Below are positions 16,442-26,247 of a stretch of 50,025 nt of DNA, in pieces. The translations under genes and the position numbers were made by a program. Below the pieces are notes generated by a model. The model was given only the letters and a program-made list of their open reading frames with translations, was not told the origin of the DNA and did no database searches. How positions within the stretch are numbered: the first letter of the stretch is position 1; every line of letters starts with the position of its first letter. This DNA comes from Sphingopyxis macrogoltabida. Lineage in GTDB: Bacteria; Pseudomonadota; Alphaproteobacteria; Sphingomonadales; Sphingomonadaceae. The stretch lies in contig QFPJ01000019.1 of the NCBI GenBank assembly GCA_003241685.1, positions 1-50,025 on the forward strand, read 5' to 3'.

Positions 16442-17332
16442 TCAGGCCACCGACGCCGCGTGAATCTCGTCGATTGCGCCGCCCAGCGATCCATTGAATT
16501 CCTCGTCGCTCATCTGGTGACGCAGGTCTTCCAGCAGCGCGCGGCTGAAACTCGCGATGATGCCGGGGTTCTTGGCCAGTTCGGCGCAGGCTTCGGGCCG
16601 CGCGAAACCGCCCGACAGCGCCACGACGCGCAGCACCTTGGGATGATCGACCAGCGGCTGGAACAGCCCCGCTTCGGTGGGCAGCGACAGCTTCAGCATC
16701 ACCGGCGCGCCGGTCCAGGCGTCCAGCGCGGCCAGCGTTTCGTTCAGCAGCAGCCGGTCCGCCGCATCGCGCTCGGCGCTCTTGATATTCACCTCGGGCT
16801 CGATGATCGGCACCAGCCCGTGCGCGGCAATGCGCGCGGCTTCGGCGAACTGCTGCTCGACGATGGCCTTCACGCCTGGCGGATTGGCGAGGTTGACGAC
16901 GCTCCGCATCTTGGTGCCGAACACGCCCTTGGCAACCGCGCGGGCGCAAAGCGCGTCGAGATCGGGCATCGGCTTCATCAACTGAACGCCGTCCTTTTCA
17001 TCCTCCAGCCCCTTGTCGACCTTCAGAAAGGGCACGACCCCGCGGTCCCACAGCAGCGCCGGAACCGGCTTGCCATCCGCGTCGCCGTCCATCGTCCGCT
17101 CGAACAGGATCGCGCCGATCACTTTCGCGCCGTTGAAGCAGGGCGCAGTGACGATGCGGCTGCGCATCGCGTGGATCAGCGCGAACATTTCCTCGTCATT
17201 GGAAAAGGCATCCGCCTCGATGCCATAGCCCTTCAATGCCTTGGGCGTCGAACCGCCGCTCTGGTCGAGCGCGGCGATAAAACCCTGTCCCGACTTGATC
17301 TGGTTCAGCATCTCGGCATTGGCGGTGGTCAT
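16442..17332 (-). CDS. fba: Class I fructose-bisphosphate aldolase
   Basis: This 296-aa enzyme interconverts fructose 1,6-bisphosphate with dihydroxyacetone phosphate and glyceraldehyde 3-phosphate through a Schiff base. The active-site lysine should be in VMLKLSLPTEAGLF near residue 200. ALDQSGGSTPKALKGYG near residue 25 and IIEPEVNIKS near 175 are class I blocks. I chose ATG 17332 (MTTANAEMLNQ), with GGAG just upstream, rather than the ATG at 17353. It is the last glycolytic gene of the leftward tkt-gap-pgk-fba run. Confidence 0.93.
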   Translation of the reverse strand: MTTANAEMLNQIKSGQGFIAALDQSGGSTPKALKGYGIEADAFSNDEEMFALIHAMRSRIVTAPCFNGAKVIGAILFERTMDGDADGKPVPALLWDRGVVPFLKVDKGLEDEKDGVQLMKPMPDLDALCARAVAKGVFGTKMRSVVNLANPPGVKAIVEQQFAEAARIAAHGLVPIIEPEVNIKSAERDAADRLLLNETLAALDAWTGAPVMLKLSLPTEAGLFQPLVDHPKVLRVVALSGGFARPEACAELAKNPGIIASFSRALLEDLRHQMSDEEFNGSLGGAIDEIHAASVA

Positions 17333-17410
17333 AACGTCTCCATGGCTTTGCATACGTATGTGACAGCGCGCATAGCGACCCGCCGGGCGGGATGCAAATG
17401 CGCGAAAAGC

Positions 17411-18607
<1,197 letters not shown>

Positions 18608-18630
18608 TTTTCTTTACTCCAATCCCGAGG

Positions 18631-18736
18631 TGTTCCCCCGCGAAGGCGGGGGTCCATCTCCTGCGTCCTCGTTGCCTGCTACCGTCCGTTTATTCCGATA
18701 TGGTCGGAGATGGGCCCCCGCCTTCGCGAGGGAACA
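18631..18736. repeat. Long inverted extragenic repeat between gap and pgk
   Basis: Arms of 31 bases (18631-18661 and 18706-18736) are complementary at 29 positions around a 44-base loop. Each arm also contains its own short palindrome of the CCCCCGC-GAAG-GCGGGGG kind, so each half can fold alone. This is the repeat type seen widely between sphingomonad genes. Confidence 0.8.
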
Positions 18737-18749
18737 ACAGGGCAAGAAA

Positions 18750-19757
18750 TTACAGGAACTTCGCGATCACGCCCGCCGTGTCGATCATGCGGTTCGAAAA
18801 GCCCCATTCATTGTCGTACCAGCTCAGCACGCGCACCAGCTTGCCGTCGATCACCGCGGTTTCCAGGCTGTCGATCGTCGAACTGTCGGCATTATGGTTG
18901 AAGTCGATCGAAACCAGCGGTTCGTCGGTATAGCCGAGCACGCCCTTCAACGGACCCTCGGCCGCCGCCTTCAGCACCGCATTGACCTCGTCCTTGCTGG
19001 TGTCGCGCGACGCGGTGAAGGTCAGGTCGACCACCGACACATTCGGGGTCGGCACGCGGATCGACGACCCGTCCAGCTTGCCCTTCAGTTCGGGCAGCAC
19101 CAGGCCGACGGCAACCGCCGCGCCGGTCGAGGTCGGGATCATCGACATCGCGGCGGCGCGGGCGCGGCGCGGGTCGCTGTGGATCTGGTCCAGGATCTTC
19201 TGATCGTTGGTATAGGCGTGGATGGTGGTCATCAGGCCGCGCTCGATCCCGATCGATTCGTGCAGCACCTTGGCAAAGGGCGCCAGGCAGTTGGTGGTGC
19301 ACGACGCGTTCGACACGATCATGTGCTCGCCGGTCAGCTTGTCGTCGTTGACGCCATAGACGACGGTCAGGTCGACTTCCTTCGCGGGCGCCGAAATCAG
19401 CACGCGCTTCGCGCCGGCGTCCAGATGCTTCTGACCGCCCGCACGATCGGTGAAGAATCCCGTGCATTCCATGACGATATCGACGCCGTTGGCCGCATGG
19501 GGCAGCTTGGCGGGGTCGCGCTCGGCGGTCACCTGAATGCGCTTGCCGTTGATGACCAGATCGCTGCCGTCGACCTCGACGGTGCCCGGGAACGGACCAT
19601 GCACCGAATCGTGGCGCAGCAGGCGGGCGTTTGCCTTGGCATCGCCCAGATCGTTGATCGACACCAGTTCCAGATCATGGTCGCTGCGCTCCAGAATCGC
19701 GCGCGCCACATTGCGGCCGATGCGACCGAAACCGTTGATTGCGACTTTCACTGCCAT
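18750..19757 (-). CDS. gap: Glyceraldehyde-3-phosphate dehydrogenase, type I
   Basis: This 335-aa enzyme oxidises glyceraldehyde 3-phosphate with NAD(P)+ and phosphate. The Rossmann motif INGFGRIGRNVARA opens the protein, and the catalytic cysteine is residue 153 in SNASCTTNCLAP. The histidine partner lies in TTIHAYTNDQ, and the C-terminus has WYDNEWGFSNRM. The ATG at 19757 is preceded by AAGGA; an upstream in-frame extension to 19835 has no homologous character. The gene follows tkt by 37 bases on the same strand. Confidence 0.97.
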   Translation of the reverse strand: MAVKVAINGFGRIGRNVARAILERSDHDLELVSINDLGDAKANARLLRHDSVHGPFPGTVEVDGSDLVINGKRIQVTAERDPAKLPHAANGVDIVMECTGFFTDRAGGQKHLDAGAKRVLISAPAKEVDLTVVYGVNDDKLTGEHMIVSNASCTTNCLAPFAKVLHESIGIERGLMTTIHAYTNDQKILDQIHSDPRRARAAAMSMIPTSTGAAVAVGLVLPELKGKLDGSSIRVPTPNVSVVDLTFTASRDTSKDEVNAVLKAAAEGPLKGVLGYTDEPLVSIDFNHNADSSTIDSLETAVIDGKLVRVLSWYDNEWGFSNRMIDTAGVIAKFL

Positions 19758-19794
19758 GTCGAAATAATCCTTTCTGCGAAGGGGCCGCCGGTCT

Positions 19795-21762
19795 TCAAGC
19801 GCCGAGCTTGGCCAGAATCTGCGGGGTGATGGCATCGGCGGTCAGGCCGAAATGCCGGTAAAGATCGTCGATCGGCGCCGACGCGCCAAAGCTGTCGATG
19901 CCGAAACGCAGGCCGTCGCGGCCGGCATAGCGTTCCCAGCCGAAGGTGGTGCCGGCCTCGATCGACACGATCAGCGCGTCGTCGGGCAGGATGTCGGCGC
20001 GATAGGCCGCATCCTGTTCGTCGAACAATCCGGTCGCGACCATCGACACGACGTCGGCGCCCTGCCCCGCCGCTTCCAGCTTGTCGGCGATCTCCATCGC
20101 CAGCGACACTTCGGACCCCGTGGCGACCAGCACGACCCGGCGCGCGGCGCCGGCGGCGCGCAGGCGATAACCGCCTTTGGCGCAAAGATTTTCCGTGACG
20201 TCATGGCGCAGCGGCGGCAGATTCTGCCGCGTCAGCGCCAGCACCGTCGGGCGGTCCTGCTGCGCGAGCGCCAGCGCCCAGCATTCGGCGGTCTCCACCG
20301 CGTCGGCCGGGCGCATGACCAACAGGTTGGGCATCGCGCGCAGCGATTGCAGATGTTCGATCGGCTGGTGCGTCGGGCCGTCCTCGCCCAGCCCGATGCT
20401 GTCGTGCGTCAGCACATAGACGACGCGCTGCTTCTGCAAAGCCGACAGGCGGATCGCGCCGCGGCAATAATCGGCAAAGACCAGGAAGGTGCCGCCATAG
20501 GGGACGACACCGCCGTGCAGCGCCATGCCGTTCATCGCCGCTGCCATGCCGAACTCGCGGATACCGTAATAGATATACCGACCCGAATAATCGGCCTTTG
20601 TCAGCGGCTTGGTGGACGCTGTTTTGGTATTGTTCGAACCCGTCAGGTCGGCGCTGCCGCCGACGAGCGATGCAATATCGGCCGTCAGCGCGGTCAGCGT
20701 GTTTTCCGACGCCTTACGAGTCGCGACCTTCGGCGGTTCGGCGATCAGGCCGTCCAGATAGGCCTTGAAGGCGTCTCCGGGTACGACCTTACCGGACATG
20801 CGGTCGTCGAAATCCTTTTTCTTCTCGTTGCTTGACAGGCGATCCTGCCACGCAGCGTGAAGGCCTTTGCCGCGCCGGCCAAAGCCTTTCCACGCATCGG
20901 CGATGTCGGCCGGGATCACGAAGGGTTCGGCGGTCCAGCCCAGATTTTCGCGCGCCGCGGCGATTTCGTCGGCGCCCAGCGGCGATCCGTGCGTCGCCGA
21001 CGTGCCCTGCTTGTTCGGGGCGCCGAAGCCGATCAGCGTCTTGCACGCGATCAGCGACGGGCGGCCGTCGGCCAGCGCCGCGTCGATCGCCCGGCGAATA
21101 TCGGCGGGATCGTGCCCGTCGCAGCTTTCGACATGCCAGCCGGTCGCGGTGTAGCGCGCCTTCACATCCTCGCTGGTCGACAGGTCGGTCGCGCCGTCGA
21201 TGGTGATGCGATTGTCGTCCCACAGCACGATCAGGCGGCCGAGCCCAAGATGGCCGGCAAGGCCGATGGCCTCGTGATTGATGCCTTCCATCAAACAGCC
21301 GTCGCCCGCGATCACCCAGGTGCGGTGATCGACCAGGTCGTCGCCGTAGATCGCATTCAGATGCCGTTCGGCGATCGCCATGCCGACCGCGGTCGCCAGT
21401 CCCTGCCCCAGCGGCCCGGTCGTCGTTTCAACCCCCGCTAGTTCGAAATTCTCCGGATGCCCGGCACATGGGCTGTTCAACTGACGGAAGTTGCGGATCT
21501 CTTCCATCGTCGGATGCGCATATCCGGCAAGGTGCAGCGTCGCATAGGCCAGCATCGAGCCATGGCCCGCCGACAGAACGAATCGGTCGCGGTCGGCCCA
21601 TTTCGGCGCATCGGGGTCGAATTTCAGATAATCCGAATAGAGAAGCGTCGCGACGTCGGCCATGCCCATCGGCATGCCCGGATGGCCGCTGTTCGCGGCC
21701 TGGACGGCGTCCATCGCAAGCGCACGGACGGCGTTGGCAAGCTGGCGTTCGGGCAGTGTCAT
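19795..21762 (-). CDS. tkt: Transketolase
   Basis: This 655-aa thiamine-diphosphate enzyme moves two-carbon units between sugar phosphates. The ThDP/Mg2+ motif is in VIAGDGCLMEGINHEA near residue 155. NSGHPGMPMGMAD at residue 25 and STSEDVKARYTATGWHV near 210 are conserved, and the second catalytic domain has REFGMAAAMNGMALHGG and THDSIGLGEDGPTHQPIEHL. Length is typical. The ATG at 21762 begins MTLPERQLANAVRAL; the open frame above it covers the divergent gene and is not coding. It is the first gene of the tkt-gap-pgk-fba series, which suits both glycolysis and the pentose phosphate pathway. Confidence 0.97.
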   Translation of the reverse strand: MTLPERQLANAVRALAMDAVQAANSGHPGMPMGMADVATLLYSDYLKFDPDAPKWADRDRFVLSAGHGSMLAYATLHLAGYAHPTMEEIRNFRQLNSPCAGHPENFELAGVETTTGPLGQGLATAVGMAIAERHLNAIYGDDLVDHRTWVIAGDGCLMEGINHEAIGLAGHLGLGRLIVLWDDNRITIDGATDLSTSEDVKARYTATGWHVESCDGHDPADIRRAIDAALADGRPSLIACKTLIGFGAPNKQGTSATHGSPLGADEIAAARENLGWTAEPFVIPADIADAWKGFGRRGKGLHAAWQDRLSSNEKKKDFDDRMSGKVVPGDAFKAYLDGLIAEPPKVATRKASENTLTALTADIASLVGGSADLTGSNNTKTASTKPLTKADYSGRYIYYGIREFGMAAAMNGMALHGGVVPYGGTFLVFADYCRGAIRLSALQKQRVVYVLTHDSIGLGEDGPTHQPIEHLQSLRAMPNLLVMRPADAVETAECWALALAQQDRPTVLALTRQNLPPLRHDVTENLCAKGGYRLRAAGAARRVVLVATGSEVSLAMEIADKLEAAGQGADVVSMVATGLFDEQDAAYRADILPDDALIVSIEAGTTFGWERYAGRDGLRFGIDSFGASAPIDDLYRHFGLTADAITPQILAKLGA

Positions 21763-21942
21763 GGATCCCCCGGATTGTTTGGCGGTCGGCCGGTCGAAAC
21801 CGTCCGGATTTCGTGGCGACAGCCCTTTGCGGCGCGGCGGGCCGGAGTCAACCGCTGGCGACAAGAAATGTATCGCCAAAGTCGCCCCTTTTGCGGCGGC
21901 GAGGCGATTGCACCCCTTTGTCTGCACTGCTACCCCCAGCCC

Positions 21943-22143
21943 ATGGAACTCGATCTCGACGAATCCAGCATGGCGATCGGCCGCATCGAACGCGCGCTCA
22001 GCCGCATCGAAAAATCCCTTGCCGATCGCGCGAACCGGCCCAGCGGCAAGGCGGCTCCCGCCGAATCGCCGGCGCTTCGCGCCGAAGTGGCGGCGGTGAT
22101 CGGTGAACTCGACCGCCTGATCGCGGAGGCGAAAAATGGCTGA
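21943..22143 (+). CDS. Small coiled-coil protein upstream of zapA
   Basis: This 66-aa acidic, alanine-rich protein is predicted almost wholly helical (SMAIGRIERALSRIEKSLA, then ALRAEVAAVIGELDRLIAE), with heptad-like spacing that suggests a coiled coil. It overlaps zapA by 8 bases, so the two are probably translated together. The function is unknown. A partner or accessory of ZapA at the division ring is an inference from position only. Confidence 0.7.
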   Translation: MELDLDESSMAIGRIERALSRIEKSLADRANRPSGKAAPAESPALRAEVAAVIGELDRLIAEAKNG

Positions 22144-22582
22144 CGTCCGCCTGACCATCGCCGGACGCCCCTACGACGTCCACTGCGCCGACGGCGAAGA
22201 GCCGCAACTGGTTCAGCTCGCCGCGGCGGTCGATGAAAAGGCGCGCAGCATGGCGGGCAGCACCGAAGTGCGCCAATTGCTGTTCGCCGCGCTGATGCTC
22301 GCCGACGAGGCGCAGGAGGCACAGGCCAAGGCGAGCAGGGCCGAACCGCAGTCCGATACGCTGCGCGCCGCCGTCGCGCTGGCCGAAAGCCGCGAGGCGG
22401 CGGCCCGCGACGAACTGCGCGAGGCTGCCGCGCGCGAACAGGCGCTGCGCGGCGACCTTCAGGCGGCGCGGGAAGCCGGCGGCGAATCCGCGCCGGCGCC
22501 CAGCAACACCCATGACCGCGCGCTGATCCAGATCGCCGACCGCATCGAAGCCCTGGCCGCGCGAATTGAGCAAATCCCTTGA
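22136..22582 (+). CDS. zapA: Cell division protein ZapA
   Basis: This 148-aa protein has the ZapA globular head at the N-terminus (VRLTIAGRPYDVHCADGEEPQLVQLAAAVDEKA) and a long alanine- and glutamate-rich coiled-coil tail. ZapA bundles FtsZ protofilaments at midcell. It is longer than the ~110-aa E. coli protein because of an extended tail (about residues 65-140). The immediately following 6S RNA and 5-formyl-THF cyclo-ligase reproduce the zapA-ssrS-ygfA order known from many proteobacteria, which supports the call. Its stop codon lies inside the predicted 6S promoter. Confidence 0.9.
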   Translation: MADVRLTIAGRPYDVHCADGEEPQLVQLAAAVDEKARSMAGSTEVRQLLFAALMLADEAQEAQAKASRAEPQSDTLRAAVALAESREAAARDELREAAAREQALRGDLQAAREAGGESAPAPSNTHDRALIQIADRIEALAARIEQIP

Positions 22583-22607
22583 GCCGCGGGGCCGCAATCC
22601 CTAGATA
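22579..22607 (+). promoter_or_regulatory. Predicted 6S RNA promoter
   Basis: TTGAGC at 22579-22584 and TAGATA at 22602-22607 are separated by exactly 17 bases. The -35 element overlaps the zapA stop codon. Transcription would begin near 22613. Confidence 0.6.
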
Positions 22608-22610
22608 GGG

Positions 22611-22745
22611 GGCGGCGGGTACTGCCCGGCACGAGCCGCTGCGAATATCCCTGAGGCGATACATCATCCAAGGGAGCTGTCCCTGCCCGGACCCTGGTCC
22701 GACGTACATGGCCCCCACCTGACGTTACTGGCGTCAGAGGATTTT
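22611..22745 (+). ncRNA. ssrS: 6S RNA
   Basis: The gap between zapA and 5-formyl-THF cyclo-ligase holds a GC-rich, highly structured sequence, the conserved location of 6S RNA in proteobacteria. Complementary runs such as GGGGGC (22608-22613) with GCCCCC (22711-22716) can close a long rod with a central open region, as needed to mimic an open promoter and bind sigma-70 RNA polymerase. A final hairpin CTGACG / CGTCAG (22719-22737) followed by GAGGATTTT resembles a terminator. The ends are estimates. The identification rests on synteny and fold, not on an alignment. Confidence 0.8.
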
Positions 22746-22813
22746 CCGGCAAACGACCCATGGCGGTCCCGCCAACCGCCGCCCGACAGGCCAGAGGAGG
22801 CCCTGAACAGGCG

Positions 22814-23407
22814 ATGCCCGATCTGTCCGGCGATACGGCCGACCGCAAACGCGACCTGCGCGCCCGGCTGCGCTTCCGGCGCCGCCATTTCGTCGACAAT
22901 CTCGACGCGATGGCCCGACTCGCCGCCTTTCGCGCCCTTCCCGAAGGGCTTGCGGACCGCCTGGCGCGGGACAGCGACGTGTCGGCCTATATCGCGCGCG
23001 CCGGGGAGGCGGATATTCTGCCCGCGCTTTCGATCTGGCTGGATCGGGGACGGGTGGCGATGCCCTATCACGCGGAGCGCGACGCGATCATGGGCTTCCG
23101 GCGCTGGCATGCGGACGATCCGCTCGAGCAAGGCCCCTGGCGAACCGCGCAGCCACTGCGCGGCGCCCCGGCCGTCGTGCCCGACCTGATCTTTTGTCCG
23201 CTGCTCGGTTTCGACCGCGCCGGACGCCGTCTGGGGCAAGGCGGCGGCCATTATGACCGCTATTTCGCCGCGCACCCCGATTCGCTACGGATCGGCGTCG
23301 CCTGGTCGATTCAGGAAGTCGACAGCATTCCGACCGAGGCGACCGATATTCCTCTCGACGCCATCCTGACCGAACAGGAATGGCTGATTACCGGAGACCG
23401 CATGTGA
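22814..23407 (+). CDS. 5-formyltetrahydrofolate cyclo-ligase
   Basis: This 197-aa enzyme converts 5-formyl-THF to 5,10-methenyl-THF with ATP. The N-terminus is basic (DRKRDLRARLRFRRRHF), and the characteristic blocks are VPDLIFCPLLGFDRAGRRLGQGGGHYDR near residues 125-155 and the terminal DAILTEQEWL. I chose ATG 22814 (MPDLSGDTADRK). An ATG at 22760 is in frame but starts close behind the 6S terminator. The stop overlaps the next gene as GTGA. Confidence 0.9.
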   Translation: MPDLSGDTADRKRDLRARLRFRRRHFVDNLDAMARLAAFRALPEGLADRLARDSDVSAYIARAGEADILPALSIWLDRGRVAMPYHAERDAIMGFRRWHADDPLEQGPWRTAQPLRGAPAVVPDLIFCPLLGFDRAGRRLGQGGGHYDRYFAAHPDSLRIGVAWSIQEVDSIPTEATDIPLDAILTEQEWLITGDRM

Positions 23408-23640
23408 ACGACCGTCCCGCCGACGCACGGCCCAGCTGGCGCAAGCCCTTCGGGATGTTGCTGATCCTGCTGTTGATCACCCTGTGGGCCGTCCTCGTCG
23501 CCAGCCTGTCGCCGTGGGTCGGCCGGTGGCCGGTCTTGGTGCAGGCGCTCTTCTATCTCGCGGCCGGGATCGCGTGGCTGTGGGTCCTGCCGCTCAGGCG
23601 GCTTTTGCGCTGGATGGAACTGGGGCGGTGGCGCGACTGA
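23404..23640 (+). CDS. DUF2842 family small membrane protein
   Basis: This 78-aa protein has two hydrophobic helices (GMLLILLLITLWAVLVASL and VLVQALFYLAAGIAWLWVLP) and a basic C-terminal tail LRRLLRWMELGRWRD. The pattern matches the alphaproteobacterial DUF2842 family. The GTG at 23404 overlaps the previous stop, indicating coupling. Function is unknown. Confidence 0.75.
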   Translation: MNDRPADARPSWRKPFGMLLILLLITLWAVLVASLSPWVGRWPVLVQALFYLAAGIAWLWVLPLRRLLRWMELGRWRD

Positions 23641-23693
23641 CGCGCGACACCGATCCCGATGATCCTGTGATGGATGATCCCAAGCTGCGGTGA

Positions 23694-23721
23694 CCATTCC
23701 GTCCGAAGGGACAGGGAATGG
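23694..23721 (-). terminator. Hairpin directly after tRNA-Asp
   Basis: CCATTCC (23694-23700) pairs with GGAATGG (23715-23721), and GTCC pairs with GGAC inside, forming a strong stem that touches the CCA end of tRNA-Asp. There is no clear U-run on the minus strand. It may protect or define the tRNA 3' end or stop transcription. Confidence 0.4.
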
Positions 23722-23795
23722 CGCGAGTGACGGGGCTCGAACCCGCGACCTCCGGCGTGACAGGCCGGCACTCTAACCAACTGAGCTACACCCGC
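23719..23795 (-). tRNA. tRNA-Asp (GTC)
   Basis: The minus strand folds as a 77-base tRNA with encoded CCA. The acceptor stem is GCGGGTG with CACTCGC, the anticodon loop is CTGTCAC with anticodon GTC, and the T arm contains GGTTCGAGCC. The discriminator base is G, as usual for tRNA-Asp. Confidence 0.97.
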
Positions 23796-23838
23796 GTGTG
23801 CTTGGGAGCAGCGCCAATATTGCGCCCACTCCGACCTG

Positions 23839-25047
23839 TCAACCGTCGCTTTGCTCCTTTGTGCGATTTAGCCGGTCGCGCATTTCATCGGTCATCGTCA
23901 GGGTGCCGCGTTCGAACAGAAAACCCGCCAGATCGGGCGTCCCGGTCGAAGCGAGAACGGTTTGCAGAATCAGCAGCAGCGGCACCGCGAGCAAGGCCCC
24001 CGGCGCGCCCCACACCCATCCCCAGAAGCTCAGCGAGACAAGGATCAGCAGCGGATTCACCGTGAGCCGGCGGCCCAGCACCAGCGGGGTGATCAGATTC
24101 GCCTCGACCGTGTGCAGCCCGATGAAGATGATCGCGGGCAACAGGGCCAGCCCGACCGCATCGAACGTCATCAACCCGCCCAGCCCCAGCAGGATCGCGG
24201 CGACGATCGGCCCCAGATAGGGTATGAAATTGCACAGCGACACGATGCCGCCCCACATGAAGGGCGATGGCATGCCCAGCGCCCACAGGACGAGCCCGAC
24301 GACCAGGCCCAGGACCGCGTTGATCATGGTGATGGTGGCCAGATAATCCGCCGTCGCGTCGACGACGTTCTGGATGACCCGCGCCGTCTGCAACGCGCCG
24401 TCGAAGCTGCCGCGGCGGCGAATCGTCCCTTTGCGCAGCCGCGTCCAGCCGGCGAGGAAGAAGAAGACCACCAGCACCGCGAAGAAGATCTGGATCGCCG
24501 CCGCCGGCGCCGCCGACAGGAAATAGTCGATCACCGACGCCGGCGCCTGCGCCGCCACCGCCTGCGCCGTCGCTTCAGTGCCCGTCGCGACCGACATCAA
24601 CGTGCGATCGACGAATTTCTGCAGCGTCGAATAAAAGTCGATCAGCGGCGCCAGATTGCTCTGAATGCGCGGAATCGATTCGGGCAGGCGCGCAAACCAC
24701 CCCGTTGCGGGGACGACGATGATCGCCAGCGCGGCGTTGACCAGCGCCAGAAAGGCCGAAAGCGCCAGAAAGGCGGCCAGCCCCGAAGGCACGCCGCGCC
24801 GTTCCATCCATTCCAGCAACGGGACCAGCGCAATCGCGATCACGATCGCGGCCGTCAGCGGCAGGAAAAACTCGGCCCCGGCCTGAAGCGCGAACGGCAG
24901 ACCCAGGCAGAAGGCCGCGCCGATGATCAGGGTGAGCGCCGCCAGAAGACGATCGCGGCGAAAATCGTCGATCTCGATCTGCTCAAGGGGATTCGGACGC
25001 GATGCGCGCGCCTCTCGTCTCCCCTGCTCGTCTTTCACCGCGCGCAC
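23839..25047 (-). CDS. AI-2E family transporter (PerM/YdiK-like permease)
   Basis: This 402-aa inner-membrane protein has about eight hydrophobic helices and a central soluble stretch. The pairs early (LLAALTLIIGAAFCLGLPF, LPLTAAIVIAIALVPLLEW) and the late blocks FIPYLGPIVAAILLG and LGRRLTVNPLLILVSLSFWG are diagnostic of the AI-2E/PerM family. Members have been linked to autoinducer-2 export or Na+/H+ exchange, so the substrate is not certain. The start is GTG at 25047; another GTG nine bases downstream is possible. It diverges from the DUF11 block. Confidence 0.9.
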   Translation of the reverse strand: MRAVKDEQGRREARASRPNPLEQIEIDDFRRDRLLAALTLIIGAAFCLGLPFALQAGAEFFLPLTAAIVIAIALVPLLEWMERRGVPSGLAAFLALSAFLALVNAALAIIVVPATGWFARLPESIPRIQSNLAPLIDFYSTLQKFVDRTLMSVATGTEATAQAVAAQAPASVIDYFLSAAPAAAIQIFFAVLVVFFFLAGWTRLRKGTIRRRGSFDGALQTARVIQNVVDATADYLATITMINAVLGLVVGLVLWALGMPSPFMWGGIVSLCNFIPYLGPIVAAILLGLGGLMTFDAVGLALLPAIIFIGLHTVEANLITPLVLGRRLTVNPLLILVSLSFWGWVWGAPGALLAVPLLLILQTVLASTGTPDLAGFLFERGTLTMTDEMRDRLNRTKEQSDG

Positions 25048-25231
25048 TCCCTGCCAACCGTTTCATCTTACGCACGCTTTCGCACACGCACCAGCATCAT
25101 CGCACGGTCGCGATGCCGGATAATCATGTCTCCATTTGGGCCAAAAGGCGAAATTTTACCGGCCCCTTAACCAGAAATTTTCCTTTTTCCGCGAATGCCA
25201 AACCAACGGACCAGCCTTTGGAGTGACATGC

Positions 25232-26236
25232 ATGCGGAAAGCGCCCGTGGGGGGCGCGGCTTTTCGGCCTCGCATACCCTCGCCTTCGATCATTGCCCTT
25301 GCGGCTTTTCTCGCCCTCCCGACGCAGGCGTCGGCTGCGGGAACACGCGCCGGCACGACGATCAGCAACACCGCCAGCGCCAGCTTCGACAATGGCGCGG
25401 GTACGCAGACGATCGATTCGAACCGCGTCGACCTGCGCGTCGACGAATTGCTCGACGTCACCGTCGCCTCGGGCAATCCGGGCAATGTTCCGACCACGCC
25501 GGGCGCGACCAACCAGCTGCTCACCTTTCTGGTGACGAACACCGGCAACGGTTCCGAAGCCTTCGCGCTCAGCACGATCGCCAACGCCGGCGGCGACAAT
25601 TACGACCCGGTGGTAACACAGCTTTATATCGATAATGGCGACGGCGTCTTCGATCCGGCAACCGACACGCTGTACACGCCCGGTGCGAACGATCCGGTTC
25701 TCAATCCCGATGCGGGCGTCACCGTCTTTGTGCTCAGCACCACGCCCGGCGCGGTCAATGACGGCGACCGCGGGATCGTCAGCCTGGTCGCGGCGGCCCG
25801 GACCGGCACCGGCGCGCCCGGCACCAGCTTTGCCGGTCAGGGCGAAGGCGGCGGCGACGCCGTCGTCGGATCGACCGGCGCCGACGGCCAGGACAGCGGC
25901 ACCTTCGCCGTGTCGTCGGCCGCCGTCACGCTCGTGAAATCGGCCACGATCGCCGATCCCTTCGGCGGCAGCGAGCCCGTTCCCGGTGCGGTGATCACCT
26001 ACACGATCGTCGCCACGGTCGCGGGCAGCGGCTCGGTCAACGGGCTGGCGATCAACGATAATATTCCGGCCGACACCAGCTATGTCGCCAATTCGATGAC
26101 GCTGGGGGGCAGTTCGCTTTCCGACGCGGCCGATGGCGACGCGGGCAGTTTCAGCGGGACGGCCATCGCGGTCGCGCTCGGCACCGTGGGGGGCGGCCAG
26201 ACCCGGACCGTCACCTTCCGAACCACGATCAATTGA
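25232..26236 (+). CDS. Secreted DUF11-like beta-sandwich protein, first paralogue
   Basis: This 334-aa protein has an atypical long signal peptide ending near TQASA and starts its mature part with AGTRAGTTISNTASASF. Two beta-sandwich stretches follow: one around residues 35-200 with LLTFLVTNTGNGSEAFAL, and a DUF11-like repeat from about residue 225 (VTLVKSATIADPF, then VPGAVITYTIVATVAGSGS and INDNIPADTSYV). The protein ends TVTFRTTIN. ATG 25232 has GGAG eight bases upstream. It is the first gene of a four-gene rightward set and is clearly related to the gene at 26788. I do not know its function; DUF11 domains usually occur in large surface proteins. No anchor motif is visible. Confidence 0.8.
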   Translation: MRKAPVGGAAFRPRIPSPSIIALAAFLALPTQASAAGTRAGTTISNTASASFDNGAGTQTIDSNRVDLRVDELLDVTVASGNPGNVPTTPGATNQLLTFLVTNTGNGSEAFALSTIANAGGDNYDPVVTQLYIDNGDGVFDPATDTLYTPGANDPVLNPDAGVTVFVLSTTPGAVNDGDRGIVSLVAAARTGTGAPGTSFAGQGEGGGDAVVGSTGADGQDSGTFAVSSAAVTLVKSATIADPFGGSEPVPGAVITYTIVATVAGSGSVNGLAINDNIPADTSYVANSMTLGGSSLSDAADGDAGSFSGTAIAVALGTVGGGQTRTVTFRTTIN

Positions 26237-26247
26237 CGGAGATGCCC

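Noticed and set aside
17351..17360. Perfect palindrome CATACGTATG before fba
   Set aside because: Ten bases only, with no partner copy and no recognised regulator; it could be chance.
25150..25181. Two GAAATTTT copies and a TTAACCAG (CtrA-like half site) before the DUF11 cassette
   Set aside because: The elements are short and common in AT-rich promoter DNA; not enough to claim CtrA control.
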